A DNA stretch of 64,000 nt from Myxococcales bacterium (GTDB taxonomy: Bacteria > Myxococcota_A > Polyangia > Polyangiales > JADJMO01), in NCBI GenBank assembly GCA_016709545.1, contig JADJMO010000005.1, forward strand, positions 124,001 to 188,000. The letters run 5' to 3'. Each line of letters opens with the position of its first letter. Within the stretch, counting starts at the first letter, position 1. The notes beneath the pieces were generated by a model that did no database searches, was not told where the DNA came from, and was given only the letters and a program-made list of their open reading frames with translations. Below, one piece after another: positions 46,229 through 55,000 of this stretch. The position numbers and the translations under genes were made by a program.

Positions 46229-47602
46229 ATGAACCAGCGAGAGACGACGGAGCGAAGGACGTTCCTCAAGGTGCTCGGCGGCATCGGGGCCGCGGCGGTG
46301 ACCGGCGCGCCGGTGCTGCGGGCGCTCGCCGAGGACAAGACCACGACCAGCGACGAGTTCTTCGTGCTGATCCACGCGCAGGGTGGCTGGGACGTCACCC
46401 TGTGGTCGGACCCGCGCAACGAGGACAAGGGCCTCGTCGATCCGGCCACCGACAAGCTCGTGAACACCGAGGGCCTGCGCCGCTGGGTGGACGACGCCGA
46501 GGTCCGGCCGGGCGAGCACACGTTCAAGAAGGTGCAGCCCGCCGGGTCGAAGATCGTGTTCGGGCCGGGCATCGGCGACCTCGCCGATCTCTACGACCGC
46601 ATCACCCTGTTCAACGGCGTCGCGGTCAACACGGTGAGCCACCCCGACGGCACCGCGTTCGCGGCGACCGGCCGGCACCTCGCCGGCGGTCGCGTCCCGG
46701 CGAGCAGCCTCGATTCGCTGCTCGCCAACGAGTTCGGCACCGGCCAGCTGCTGCCGGCCGTGAGCGTGCGGTTCCCCTCCGCGTTCCTCGGCCAGGACCT
46801 CGACCGCCGCGCGATGCCGCTGCTCGTCGACGGCATCGGCTCCATGGGACGCTCGCTCGCGCGCTCCAACGCCAACACCACGGTCGCCGACCGCGACGCG
46901 GTGACCGCCCTGCTCACGCAGGAGGCGAAGGACCTCGCCGCCCGCGCCCACGACCCGGGGGCGATGAACGGGTTCGCGCTCCAGCTGTCCGCGCTCACCA
47001 AGATGCTCGGCGGGCCGGTGCAGCAGATCTTCGACACGACCAAGCTCAAGGCGGCGCAGCCCACGTTCGACTACACGGGCCGGTTCATGGGCGCTTTCGC
47101 CCCGAACTTCGCCTTCGCGGTCGAGGCCATGAAGGCGAACCTGGTGCGCTGCGTGTCGTTCGCGATGGGGAGCTTCGACACCCACACGAGCAACTACACC
47201 GACCACGGCCTCAAGCTGCAGGAGACGTTCGACCAGATCACCGAGCTCGTGCGCGTGCTCGACGCGACGCCGCACCCCACGCGCACCGGACACAAGCTCT
47301 CCGAACACACCCACGTGATCGTGGTGAGCGAGTTCTGCCGCACGCCGCAGATCAACCTCACGGGCGGCCGCGACCACTACCCGAACGGGTCGGCGCTGGT
47401 CATCTCGCCGAAGTTCCGCGGCAACACGGTGCTCGGCTCGTCCGACCTCGAGCAGATGCTGCCGATCTCGTCGCGTACGTTCGGTGACGGCCTGCGCGCC
47501 GCGACGCCGGCCGACGTGATCGCCACGGTGCTCGGCGCGTTCGGCATCGATCCCCGCAAGTACATGCGCGACGGAGAGGTCATCAAGGAGGTGCTGCGAT
47601 GA
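46229..47602 (+). CDS. Tat-exported DUF1501 protein
   Basis: The N-terminus ERRTFLKVLGGIGAAAVTG is a twin-arginine signal. The 457-residue product has FVLIHAQGGWDVTLW, SHPDGTAFAATGRHLAG, FAMGSFDTHTSNYTDHG, VVSEFCRTPQIN and GGRDHYPNGSALVI. These are DUF1501 features, which resemble the alkaline-phosphatase/sulfatase superfamily in their Asp/His content. DUF1501 proteins are commonly paired with DUF1549/DUF1592 proteins in Planctomycetes. Exported folded, so it may carry a metal cofactor. Confidence 0.85.
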   Translation: MNQRETTERRTFLKVLGGIGAAAVTGAPVLRALAEDKTTTSDEFFVLIHAQGGWDVTLWSDPRNEDKGLVDPATDKLVNTEGLRRWVDDAEVRPGEHTFKKVQPAGSKIVFGPGIGDLADLYDRITLFNGVAVNTVSHPDGTAFAATGRHLAGGRVPASSLDSLLANEFGTGQLLPAVSVRFPSAFLGQDLDRRAMPLLVDGIGSMGRSLARSNANTTVADRDAVTALLTQEAKDLAARAHDPGAMNGFALQLSALTKMLGGPVQQIFDTTKLKAAQPTFDYTGRFMGAFAPNFAFAVEAMKANLVRCVSFAMGSFDTHTSNYTDHGLKLQETFDQITELVRVLDATPHPTRTGHKLSEHTHVIVVSEFCRTPQINLTGGRDHYPNGSALVISPKFRGNTVLGSSDLEQMLPISSRTFGDGLRAATPADVIATVLGAFGIDPRKYMRDGEVIKEVLR

Positions 47603-48735
47603 AGGCCCGGTGGCTCTCGCTGGTCGCCCTGACGGTGGGCTGCGGCGGTGGGGCGGAAGAGGCGCCGACGACGCAGGTCGAGGCGATGGTCGTGCGAACG
47701 GTCGACTGGAACCCGGCCAAGGCCGACCTCGGCGCCGTGCAGGCCGTCGCCGACTCGGGCGACACCTCGTACCTGTTCGGCGGCAAGGGCGTGACGCTCA
47801 TGACCGGCGGCGCGGCGCGCGCGCAGATCGCGGGGCCGACGGCCTGGGTGGGCGCGGCGGCGATCGTGGGGGCCGACGGCACGGGAACCTGGGTCGTCGG
47901 CGTCACCGAAGCGGGCCGCGTGGTCCGCGTGCGCGCTTCGTCGAGCCTCGAGGACGTCGGCGAGCGCTGGGGCATCGAGAAGGACGTCGTGAAGAGCGTC
48001 GTGGCGGTGGACGACACGCACGTCGCCTTCGGCGTGGCCGGCGGCTTCGCGCTGTCCGACGGCAAGAAGGTCACCCGCTACGACGGCCCCAAGACGGGGC
48101 TCCTGCGCGGTGGGCGCGGCAAGCTCGGGTTCGTCGACGGCGGCAAGGTCCGGGTCGTCTCCCTGCCGGCGGTCACGGCCGTGGACTGGCCGTTGCCGAC
48201 CGCGATCGACGTCGCGATCGACGCGCGCGGGATCCTCGTGACCTCGAGCGAGGGGCTGTTCGTCGAGCGCGACGGCAACCTCGTGCAGAAGCTCGAGGGC
48301 TCGTTCGGCCCCCTGACGGTGGCTGGCGACACCACCTGGACCACGACGGGTGGCGAGCTCGTGACGAGCGCGACGACGGGGTTCGCCAAGAGCACCGGCG
48401 CCGGCGTCGAGGGTGGCGCGAAGTTCTTCGGCGCGCCGAACGGCGAGCTCTGGGTGGTGGGCACGCAGGTGCGTCGCGTGTCCTACGGGACGCAGTCGGC
48501 CGCGCTCGCCGACTGGCAGTCCACGGTGCAGCCGATCTTCGCGAAGGTGTGCTCCGCGTGCCATTCGCCCGGCGGCTCCGCCGGCCTCGACCTGAGCTCG
48601 TACGCGGCGTGGGTGCGCCTGCGCGTGCAGATCGAGAAGCAGGTGGTGACCGACAAGAGCATGCCCCCGAAGTCGGCACCGTTCTCCGACGCGGACCGCG
48701 CGACGGTGGCGTCGTGGATCGCGCGCAACCGCTGA
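47599..48735 (+). CDS. Lipoprotein with repeat domain and C-terminal cytochrome c motif
   Basis: Lipobox LSLVALTVGC, then about 290 residues of repeated short strands (VQAVADSGDTSYLFGGKGV, VVGVTEAGRVVRVRASSS, GFVDGGKVRVVSLPA), consistent with a beta-propeller. The C-terminus has KVCSACHSPGGSAGLDLSSY, a heme c site, and DKSMPPKSAPF whose Met may be the distal ligand. ATGA overlap couples it to DUF1501. It is probably an outer-surface electron carrier. Confidence 0.82.
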   Translation: MKARWLSLVALTVGCGGGAEEAPTTQVEAMVVRTVDWNPAKADLGAVQAVADSGDTSYLFGGKGVTLMTGGAARAQIAGPTAWVGAAAIVGADGTGTWVVGVTEAGRVVRVRASSSLEDVGERWGIEKDVVKSVVAVDDTHVAFGVAGGFALSDGKKVTRYDGPKTGLLRGGRGKLGFVDGGKVRVVSLPAVTAVDWPLPTAIDVAIDARGILVTSSEGLFVERDGNLVQKLEGSFGPLTVAGDTTWTTTGGELVTSATTGFAKSTGAGVEGGAKFFGAPNGELWVVGTQVRRVSYGTQSAALADWQSTVQPIFAKVCSACHSPGGSAGLDLSSYAAWVRLRVQIEKQVVTDKSMPPKSAPFSDADRATVASWIARNR

Positions 48736-48761
48736 CCAGACGCCCTACGCGCGCGTAACCT

Positions 48762-49877
48762 TCACAGCAGGAGACGGTGCACGACGAAGCCGACGCCCGC
48801 GCCGAGGGCGATCAGCGTCGTCGCGCCCACCTTGAACCGGACCAGGAGCGCGGCCGCCACGAGGCCGAGCGCGATCGTCCACCGATCCACGAGCGCCGCG
48901 CGCGCGAGCTGCGCCGTGACGACGGCCATCAGGGCCAGCGACGCCACGTTCACGCCGTCGAGGAAAGCGCTCGCGGCCGGCGACCTGCGGAGGCGCGGCA
49001 CCAGCGGCCCGCTGAGGGCGACGAACACGAAGGCGGGCAGGAAGATCCCGAGGGTGGAGACGAGCGCGCCGCGCCACCCGGCGAGCAGCCACCCGACGAA
49101 CGTGGCCGTGGTGAACACCGGTCCGGGCGTGATCTGGCCGACGGCCACCGCGTCGAGCAGCTGCGCCTCGGTGAGCCAGTGCAGGCGCAGCACGAGATCG
49201 CTGCGCAGGAACGCGAGCAGGACGTAGCCGCTGCCGAACAGCACGGAGCCGATCTTCAGGAACACGAGGAAGATCGAGGACAGCGACGGCGCGAGGGCGC
49301 CCACCGCGAGGCCGGGCAGGACGGGCGCGAACGCCGAGAGCCCCTCGCTGCGGCGCCCCGCGATCATGGTGAGCACGCCGGCCCCGAAGAGGACCGCGAG
49401 CTCGTGCACGCCGAGCGCGTAGGCGACCACGGCCACGACACCCAGCACGCGCAGCCACCCCGTCTTGGCCGCCTTGGGCGCGAGGGCCCAGATGGCCTGC
49501 ACCACGACGCCCAGGATCACCGGCTTGACGCCGTAGAGGAGCCAGCGCGCGGAGGGTACGGTGCCGTAGCGTACGTAGACCCAGCCGAGCGCCGCGGTGA
49601 TCAGCATCGCCGGCGCGATGAACGCCACGCCGGCCACGAGCAGGCCCGCCCAGCGGCGACGCTCGAAGCCGATGTGGATCGCCATCTCGGTGGAGTTGGG
49701 CCCTGGGATCAGGTTGGTGGCGCCGAGGAGATCGAGGAAGCGCTCCTCGGTGAGCCACTTCCGGCGCACCACGACCTCCTCCTGCATGATCGCGACGTGC
49801 ACCGCGGGGCCGCCGAACGCCGTCGCGCCGAGGCGCGCGAACAGCAGCGCGAGCTCGGTCAGGGACGTGCGCTCCAC
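48762..49877 (-). CDS. chrA: Chromate transporter, ChrA family
   Basis: A 371-residue protein with two homologous halves. The first has ATAFGGPAVHVAIMQEEVV, FLDLLGATNLIPGPNSTEMAIHIG and the second has FGSGYVLLAFLRSDLV, LLDAVAVGQITPGPVFTTATFVG. About ten membrane spans. The paired PGPNST and PGPV motifs are those of ChrA, which exports chromate. The GTG at 49877 was chosen because family homology begins with LTELALLFARLG soon after. Divergent from the barrel gene. Confidence 0.93.
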   Translation of the reverse strand: MERTSLTELALLFARLGATAFGGPAVHVAIMQEEVVVRRKWLTEERFLDLLGATNLIPGPNSTEMAIHIGFERRRWAGLLVAGVAFIAPAMLITAALGWVYVRYGTVPSARWLLYGVKPVILGVVVQAIWALAPKAAKTGWLRVLGVVAVVAYALGVHELAVLFGAGVLTMIAGRRSEGLSAFAPVLPGLAVGALAPSLSSIFLVFLKIGSVLFGSGYVLLAFLRSDLVLRLHWLTEAQLLDAVAVGQITPGPVFTTATFVGWLLAGWRGALVSTLGIFLPAFVFVALSGPLVPRLRRSPAASAFLDGVNVASLALMAVVTAQLARAALVDRWTIALGLVAAALLVRFKVGATTLIALGAGVGFVVHRLLL

Positions 49878-49920
49878 CGCGCCGACATAGACGCGGTTCG
49901 CGCAGGCGAGAAGCGACCGG

Positions 49921-49926
49921 TATGCT
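49921..49926 (+). promoter_or_regulatory. Minus-10 hexamer TATGCT before the 49934 gene
   Basis: TATGCT ends seven bases before the TTG at 49934. The ATG at 49922 lies inside this hexamer, which argues against its use as start. Confidence 0.45.
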
Positions 49927-49933
49927 CGGCGCC

Positions 49934-50473
49934 TTGCGCGCTCTCGCCCTCGCCGCGTCGATCCTCCTCGCCAGCACCGCCCACGCCGAGGAGGAGCCAC
50001 CCGTCTTCGCGGGCCACCCCGCCATCACCCGCCACACCAAGGAGCTCGGCCTCGAGGTGACACCGATGCGCCTCGACTCGGGGTGGGCCATCGGCGGCGG
50101 CGCGGCGGTCTCGGCGTTCTACTCGCGCTGGCTCTCCCCGGTCGCGGGCGCCAACCTCTCGCCGGGGTGGGCCGGCAAGCGCGCGCACTGGGACACGCGC
50201 GCAGGGACCCGGCTCGTCTACCCGAGCCCGCTGTTCGGCGAGGTGTTCGGGTACGTCATCCTCGGGACGAGCGTGCTCTTCACGGCGGTCGACGGGCAGG
50301 ACGACACCTTCACGCGCGCGTTCATGCTGATGGGCGGGATCGGGCTGTTCGGCAACGTGGCCGACCACGTCCGCCTGCGGTTCGAGCTGCGCGATCACGT
50401 GCGGATCTACGGGACGTCGGACACCAAGCACATGCCCACCGCCTCGCTCGCGTTCGTGCTGACCTATCGCTGA
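49934..50473 (+). CDS. Secreted beta-barrel-like protein
   Basis: The TTG at 49934 gives a normal signal peptide (LRALALAASILLASTAHA) and fits the hexamer spacing; the ATG at 49922 would add four residues. The mature part has alternating strands (LDSGWAIGGGAAVSAFYSRWLSPVAG, GEVFGYVILGTSVLFTAVDG, ASLAFVLTYR). Ending in Arg rather than an aromatic residue, it is not a typical barrel terminus. Family unknown. Confidence 0.65.
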   Translation: MRALALAASILLASTAHAEEEPPVFAGHPAITRHTKELGLEVTPMRLDSGWAIGGGAAVSAFYSRWLSPVAGANLSPGWAGKRAHWDTRAGTRLVYPSPLFGEVFGYVILGTSVLFTAVDGQDDTFTRAFMLMGGIGLFGNVADHVRLRFELRDHVRIYGTSDTKHMPTASLAFVLTYR

Positions 50474-50503
50474 CTCGAGGCGTGTCGACGAATCGAGAGG
50501 CCT

Positions 50504-52213
50504 TCACTCCCACGGGTGGCGCACCTCGAGCTTGCGGGCGCGCTCGACGAGCTGCGGATCGAGCGCGCCGTGCTGCGCGCCCTCGAGCGCCTGCGCGAAG
50601 GCCGCGGCGGACTCGAACCGATCTTCGCGCCCCTTGGCGAGCGCGACCGCGAGCACCACGTCGAGCTCTTCGGCCAGCGAGCCCACGACGCTCGGCCGCG
50701 GCGGCATGCCGTGCAGCACCTTGTAGAAGATCTGCGGCTCGGTATCGCCGGGGAACGCGGGCCGCCCGGTGAGCGCGCGGTAGACGATGACGCCGAGCGA
50801 GAACAGGTCGGTGCGGTGGTCGACGGTGCCGCCGTCGATCTGCTCGGGCGCCATGTACCCCGGGGTGCCGACGATGCGGTCGCGGGTGAGCGTGCCCTCG
50901 TCGTCGGTGACCTTGCTCACGCCGAAGTCGAGGATCTTCCACCGCTCGCCGCCGCTCTCGTCCTTGGCGAGGAACACGTTCCGGGGCTTCAGATCGCGGT
51001 GGACGATGCCCGCGGCGCGCGCGGCCTCGAGCCCGAGGCCCACCTGACGTACGAGGTCGATCACCTTGCGCAGGGACATCTTGCGGTGCTCGCGCAGCCA
51101 ATCGGAGAGGTCTTGGCCGCGCAGCCGCTCCATCGCGAGGTAGGGGATGGCGGCGTCCTCGTCGGAGACGGCCAGCACCTTCACCACGTTGGGCACCGAC
51201 AGCGAGGCGGCGATGCGGGCTTCGCGGTGGAAGCGCTTCACGTGCTCGGGCTGCGCGAGCACGTGGTCGAGCAGCACCTTGACCGCCGCGAGCTCCTTGG
51301 TGCCCGTGTGCACGGCCTCGTAGACCTCGCCCATGGCGCCGCGGCCGATGACGTCGCCGAGGTGGAAGTTGCCAAACGTGCGGTTGGTGTAGCGGCCCTG
51401 ACCGCCGCGGAGCGCCTCGACGAGGTCTTGCCGCGCCTCCTTGAGGAGAGCCTCGCGCTGGGCCACCGAGGCGAGGGCCACGTCGTGCTGCTCGATCGCG
51501 TCGAGGATGGCGCGCCGGCTCTGGCGCATGATGACGTAGGTCGCGAGGTAGATCGCCTCGACCAGCGCGAAGGTGACCAGCTGCTCGAGCTTGCCCGAGC
51601 CGAAGGCGCGGTAGAGCCCGCGGTCGGGCACGAGGCCGAAGATGATCGGGAGCGAGATCGCCGCCTGCAGCCCGGCGCAGAGGATGTAGACGGCGCGCAC
51701 CCCTGCGGTGTGGCCGCCGGTGCTGAAGAAGCAGAGGCCGAACGGGATGATCGCGACCGCCGGAGACAGGGGCCCGAAGTAGAAGATCGCCGCGAACGCC
51801 GCCGACACGCAGCAGACCGCCGAGACCATCACCTTCTGGATGGTGAAGCCCTCGTCCTCGCGGATCTCCCGCGCGAGCCAGACCGAACTCGCGACCACGA
51901 GGGCGAGCCCGCACCAGGTGACCACCTTGGCGGCGAAGTCGCCGCCCATGGGCACGAGCACGAGCCCCACCACCACGGCGAGCACGATGGCGATGCGCAC
52001 GAACGAGCGCGTGTTGCGGATCTCCTGGAAATGCAGGGTCTCCCGCGCCGTGACCACCGACGTCGAGCGCGAGCCCGCGGTGGCGCCGGTGGAGCCGGTC
52101 GAGCCACCCGTGCGCCGGGTGTCGTCGACCGAGGCCCCCCCCGAGCCCTCCAGGGGCCGCGCTGGCCGGGCGTCGACCAGCGTGGGCGCTTCGTTGGAGG
52201 GCTCGTGCGACAC
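50504..52213 (-). CDS. Membrane Ser/Thr protein kinase with N-terminal sensor-like transmembrane domain
   Basis: Residues about 60-230 hold six to seven hydrophobic spans (IAIVLAVVVGLVLVPMGG, MVSAVCCVSAAFAAIFYFGP, LVEAIYLATYVIMRQ). The kinase domain follows: VIGRGAMGEVYEA, AAVKVLL, HRDLKPRNVFLA, KILDFGVSK and GTPGYMAPEQ. A C-terminal stretch of 90 residues is unassigned. In contrast to the two other kinases in the window, the membrane domain precedes the catalytic domain, as in sensor-type kinases. The GTG at 52213 has TATGCT nine bases upstream. Confidence 0.92.
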   Translation of the reverse strand: MSHEPSNEAPTLVDARPARPLEGSGGASVDDTRRTGGSTGSTGATAGSRSTSVVTARETLHFQEIRNTRSFVRIAIVLAVVVGLVLVPMGGDFAAKVVTWCGLALVVASSVWLAREIREDEGFTIQKVMVSAVCCVSAAFAAIFYFGPLSPAVAIIPFGLCFFSTGGHTAGVRAVYILCAGLQAAISLPIIFGLVPDRGLYRAFGSGKLEQLVTFALVEAIYLATYVIMRQSRRAILDAIEQHDVALASVAQREALLKEARQDLVEALRGGQGRYTNRTFGNFHLGDVIGRGAMGEVYEAVHTGTKELAAVKVLLDHVLAQPEHVKRFHREARIAASLSVPNVVKVLAVSDEDAAIPYLAMERLRGQDLSDWLREHRKMSLRKVIDLVRQVGLGLEAARAAGIVHRDLKPRNVFLAKDESGGERWKILDFGVSKVTDDEGTLTRDRIVGTPGYMAPEQIDGGTVDHRTDLFSLGVIVYRALTGRPAFPGDTEPQIFYKVLHGMPPRPSVVGSLAEELDVVLAVALAKGREDRFESAAAFAQALEGAQHGALDPQLVERARKLEVRHPWE

Positions 52214-52222
52214 GCTGCCCCG

Positions 52223-52232
52223 AGCATATCAT
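52223..52232. promoter_or_regulatory. Overlapping divergent minus-10 hexamers
   Basis: AGCATATCAT contains TATCAT for the plus gene at 52239 (six bases to the ATG) and TATGCT on the minus strand for the kinase at 52213 (nine bases to the GTG). The two promoters share two bases and cannot be used by two polymerases at once. Confidence 0.45.
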
Positions 52233-52238
52233 CGCGCG

Positions 52239-53108
52239 ATGACTTCCCTCGCCGACCTCGAACGATCCGGTCGCTACCTCCCGACCCTCGACGGCCGGGT
52301 GTTCGTGAAGGAGCGCGGCGAGGGCGGGACGCCGCTCGTCGTCCTGCACGGGTTTCCGACCTCCTGCCACGACTTCGACGAGGCGATCGGCGAGCTCGCC
52401 CGCGACCGCCGCGTGCTCACGTTCGACTTCCTCGGGTACGGGCTCTCGGACAAGCCGGGGCACTACTCCTATTCGCTCATGGCCCAGACCGACATGGCCC
52501 TCGCGGTGCTGCGCGACGCGGGCATCACACGGGCGCACGTCTGGGCGCACGACATGGGGACCAGCGTGGCGACCGAGCTGTGCGCGCGCCGCGAGCGCGG
52601 CCTGCTCGGCACGTTCGAGCTCGCGAGCCTGACGCTGATGAACGGCAGCGTGCACGTCGAGCTCGCCGACCTCACGTTCGGTCAGCACCTCTTGCGCTCG
52701 CCGCTCGGCGGCCTGTTCGCGCGGTTCACGAACGAGCGCACCTTCGGCCTGCAGATGCGGCGCATCTTCGGCAAGCCCGTGGCCGACGAGAAGGTCCACG
52801 AGATGTGGGAGCTGCTCGCCCGCGAGAACGGCGCGCGCATCATGCCGAAGCTGATCGGGTACGTGGGCGAGCGCTACGCGTTCTGGGACCGCTGGATCGG
52901 CGCGCTGCGGCGCCTCGACGTGCCGACCCTGGTCGCCTGGGGCGAGCTCGATCCGGTGGCGATCATGCCCATCGCCCGCGCCCTCGCCGCCGAGATCCCC
53001 GGCGCGCGCTTCGAGACCTGGCCCGACCTCGGCCACTACCCGCAGGTCGAGGAGCCGGCCCGCGTGGCCGCCACCGTCGCGGCGTTCCTCGCGCAAGTCG
53101 AGCGGTGA
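52239..53108 (+). CDS. Alpha/beta hydrolase (haloalkane dehalogenase/epoxide hydrolase type)
   Basis: 289 residues with an oxyanion motif VLHGFPTSCHDF, nucleophile elbow AHDMGTS in which Asp replaces Ser, an acid in WGELDP and the catalytic His in LGHYPQVE. A nucleophilic Asp is typical of dehalogenases and epoxide hydrolases, in which the ester intermediate forms on Asp. The true substrate is unknown. Cytoplasmic, no signal peptide. Confidence 0.9.
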   Translation: MTSLADLERSGRYLPTLDGRVFVKERGEGGTPLVVLHGFPTSCHDFDEAIGELARDRRVLTFDFLGYGLSDKPGHYSYSLMAQTDMALAVLRDAGITRAHVWAHDMGTSVATELCARRERGLLGTFELASLTLMNGSVHVELADLTFGQHLLRSPLGGLFARFTNERTFGLQMRRIFGKPVADEKVHEMWELLARENGARIMPKLIGYVGERYAFWDRWIGALRRLDVPTLVAWGELDPVAIMPIARALAAEIPGARFETWPDLGHYPQVEEPARVAATVAAFLAQVER

Positions 53109-53150
53109 CCCCTTCCCTGCCCCGCGCGGATCGACGACAGTGGCCGCTTC

Positions 53151-53969
53151 GTGGCCGAGCCGCTCGACACCGTGGTCGTCATCGAGACGCCGGAGCACAT
53201 CGTGTTCCGCCACCGCGTCGCGGGTCCGGCGCGCCGGGCGGTCGCCTACGGGATCGATCTCATCGTCTGCTACGGCAGCCTCATCGGGATTGCGCTCGTC
53301 CTCTCGATCGTGGTGATCGGTGGCGCGTTCGGCGGGCAAGAGGCGCTCGCCAACGTCGGGATCGGCCTGTTCTTGCTGCTCCTGTTCTGCGCGCAGTGGG
53401 TCTATTTCGTGGCCTTCGAGACCTTCACCGGCCGCACGCCGGGCAAGAAGCTCATGGGCCTGCGTGTCGTCACCACCGAGGGTCGCCCCATCGGCTTCAC
53501 CCACGCGGCGCTCCGCAACCTCTTGCGCGTGGCCGACTTCCTCCCCACGGCCTACCTGCTCGGAGGCTCGTTCCTGTTCCTCTCGAAGCGCTTCCAGCGG
53601 GTGGGCGATCTGGTCGGCGGAACGCTGGTGGTGGTCCCCGAGAAGCCCACCGTGGCGACCGCGAACGTGTTGTGGCCACCCCCCCACCCCGCCGAGCTCG
53701 CCGCGATCCCGCAGAACATCGTGCTGGACGCCGACGAGCGCGCCGCGATCGAGCTGTTCGTCCGGCGGCGCGGGGCCCTCGGTCCAGCGCGGGAGCACGA
53801 GCTCGCGGTGATGATCGCGCCCGGGCTCGCGGCCCGTCACGGCCTGCCCCTCACCATCGACCCCTCGCGCTTCCTCGCCATCCTTCACGACCGCGCCACG
53901 CACGCCGGCCGCAAGGAGGCCGTGGTCCGCGACAGCCTGCCGCCGCCCTCGAGCCGGGAGGCCGCGTGA
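53151..53969 (+). CDS. RDD-family membrane protein
   Basis: A 272-residue RDD protein. The N-terminal RDD half has RRAVAYGIDLIVCYGS, spans LIGIALVLSIVVIGGAFG and GIGLFLLLLFCAQWVYF, then FTGRTPGKKLMGLRVVTTEG, with Arg/Asp residues near the membrane. The C-terminal 90 residues are soluble (DADERAAIELFVRRRG). It starts a six-gene operon with SpoIIM, a membrane protein, DUF4129/DUF4350, MoxR and DUF58, a known arrangement in Actinobacteria and Proteobacteria. The following gene overlaps it by GTGA. Confidence 0.9.
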   Translation: MAEPLDTVVVIETPEHIVFRHRVAGPARRAVAYGIDLIVCYGSLIGIALVLSIVVIGGAFGGQEALANVGIGLFLLLLFCAQWVYFVAFETFTGRTPGKKLMGLRVVTTEGRPIGFTHAALRNLLRVADFLPTAYLLGGSFLFLSKRFQRVGDLVGGTLVVVPEKPTVATANVLWPPPHPAELAAIPQNIVLDADERAAIELFVRRRGALGPAREHELAVMIAPGLAARHGLPLTIDPSRFLAILHDRATHAGRKEAVVRDSLPPPSSREAA

Positions 53970-55000
53970 ACGCCGAGCCCCGCGCCACGGTCTCGGCGAC
54001 CGCCCTCGCAGAGGCCGCGCTCACGGACAAGCGTCGCGGCGACCGGTAGGCGCTCGAGGCGCTCGTGCAGCGCGCGCAGACCCGCCGCATCCGCAAGCTC
54101 GACCCCGAGGAGGTCCGCCGCCTCGCGCCGCTCTACCGCGACACCTGCGCCGATCTCTCCCGCGCGCAGGCCTCGCACTACAGCGCCGCGCTCGTCGACT
54201 ACCTGCAGGCGCTCTCGGCGAGCGCGCACGGCGTGCTCTACTCGGCGCCGGCCAAGGGCCGCATCGCCCAGCGCGCACGCGCGCACGCCCACGCGGTGTG
54301 GGTCGCGTTCCCCCGCGCGGTGCGCCGCCACTGGCGGTCGATGGCGATCGCGTTCCTGCTGTTCTTCGTGCCGTTCTTCGGCGGCTTCGTGGGCGCGTGG
54401 GTCGACCCGACGTACGCGTTCAAGATCGCGCCCGAGCCCATGTTGCGGCAGCTCACCGAGAGCTACCGGCAGGGCTTCTCGACGGGTCGCGACGCGGGCC
54501 AGGACACGTTCATGGCCGGGTTCTACGTCTACAACAACGTGGGCATCGCGCTCCGCTGCTTCGCCCTCGGCGTGCTCGGTGGCCTCGGATCGGCCGTCTA
54601 CCTGGTCTACAACGGCCTCGCGACCGGCGCGATCATGGGGTACGTGGCGTCGCAGGGCGCCGGCGACAACATCCTCACCTTCGTCGTGGGCCACAGCACG
54701 TTCGAGCTCGGCGCGATCGTGATCGCGGGAGGAGCCGGGCTCTCGCTCGGCTGGTCGATGGTGTCTCCCGGTCGCGTCACGCGCATCGCCTCCCTGCAGG
54801 CGGTCGCCAAGGACCTCGTGGTCATCGTCTCCGGCGCCGCGTTCATGCTGCTCCTCGCGGCGATGATCGAGGGCTACTGGTCGGCGTCGGGCCTCTCGTC
54901 CACCCTCAAGCGCAGCATCGGCGGCGCGTTCTTCGTCACCATCCTCGCCTACCTGGCGCTCGTCGGGCGCGAAGCCGGAGCGGAGGAGGGGGCGCGATGA
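53966..55000 (+). CDS. SpoIIM-like (DUF95) membrane protein, interrupted by an amber codon
   Basis: The GTG at 53966 overlaps the RDD stop. About 27 codons later a TAG at 54047-54049 interrupts the gene; the same frame continues with ALEALVQRAQTRRIRKLDPEEVRRLAPLYRDTCADL and the membrane body (SMAIAFLLFFVPFFGGFVGAWV, FYVYNNVGIALRCFALGVLGGLG, ILTFVVGHSTFELGAIVIAGGAGL). A TGG-to-TAG change (Trp to stop) explains it, since a Trp fits there. Either a base-call error, a true nonsense mutation or restart at the GTG at 54065. SpoIIM relatives are found with RDD/MoxR/DUF58 clusters. Confidence 0.85.

Noticed and set aside
48777..50060. 427-residue plus-strand frame over the chrA gene
   Set aside because: Composition is that of an antisense frame (EEDRGQRRREGAHREAGQ) and chrA is intact on the minus strand.
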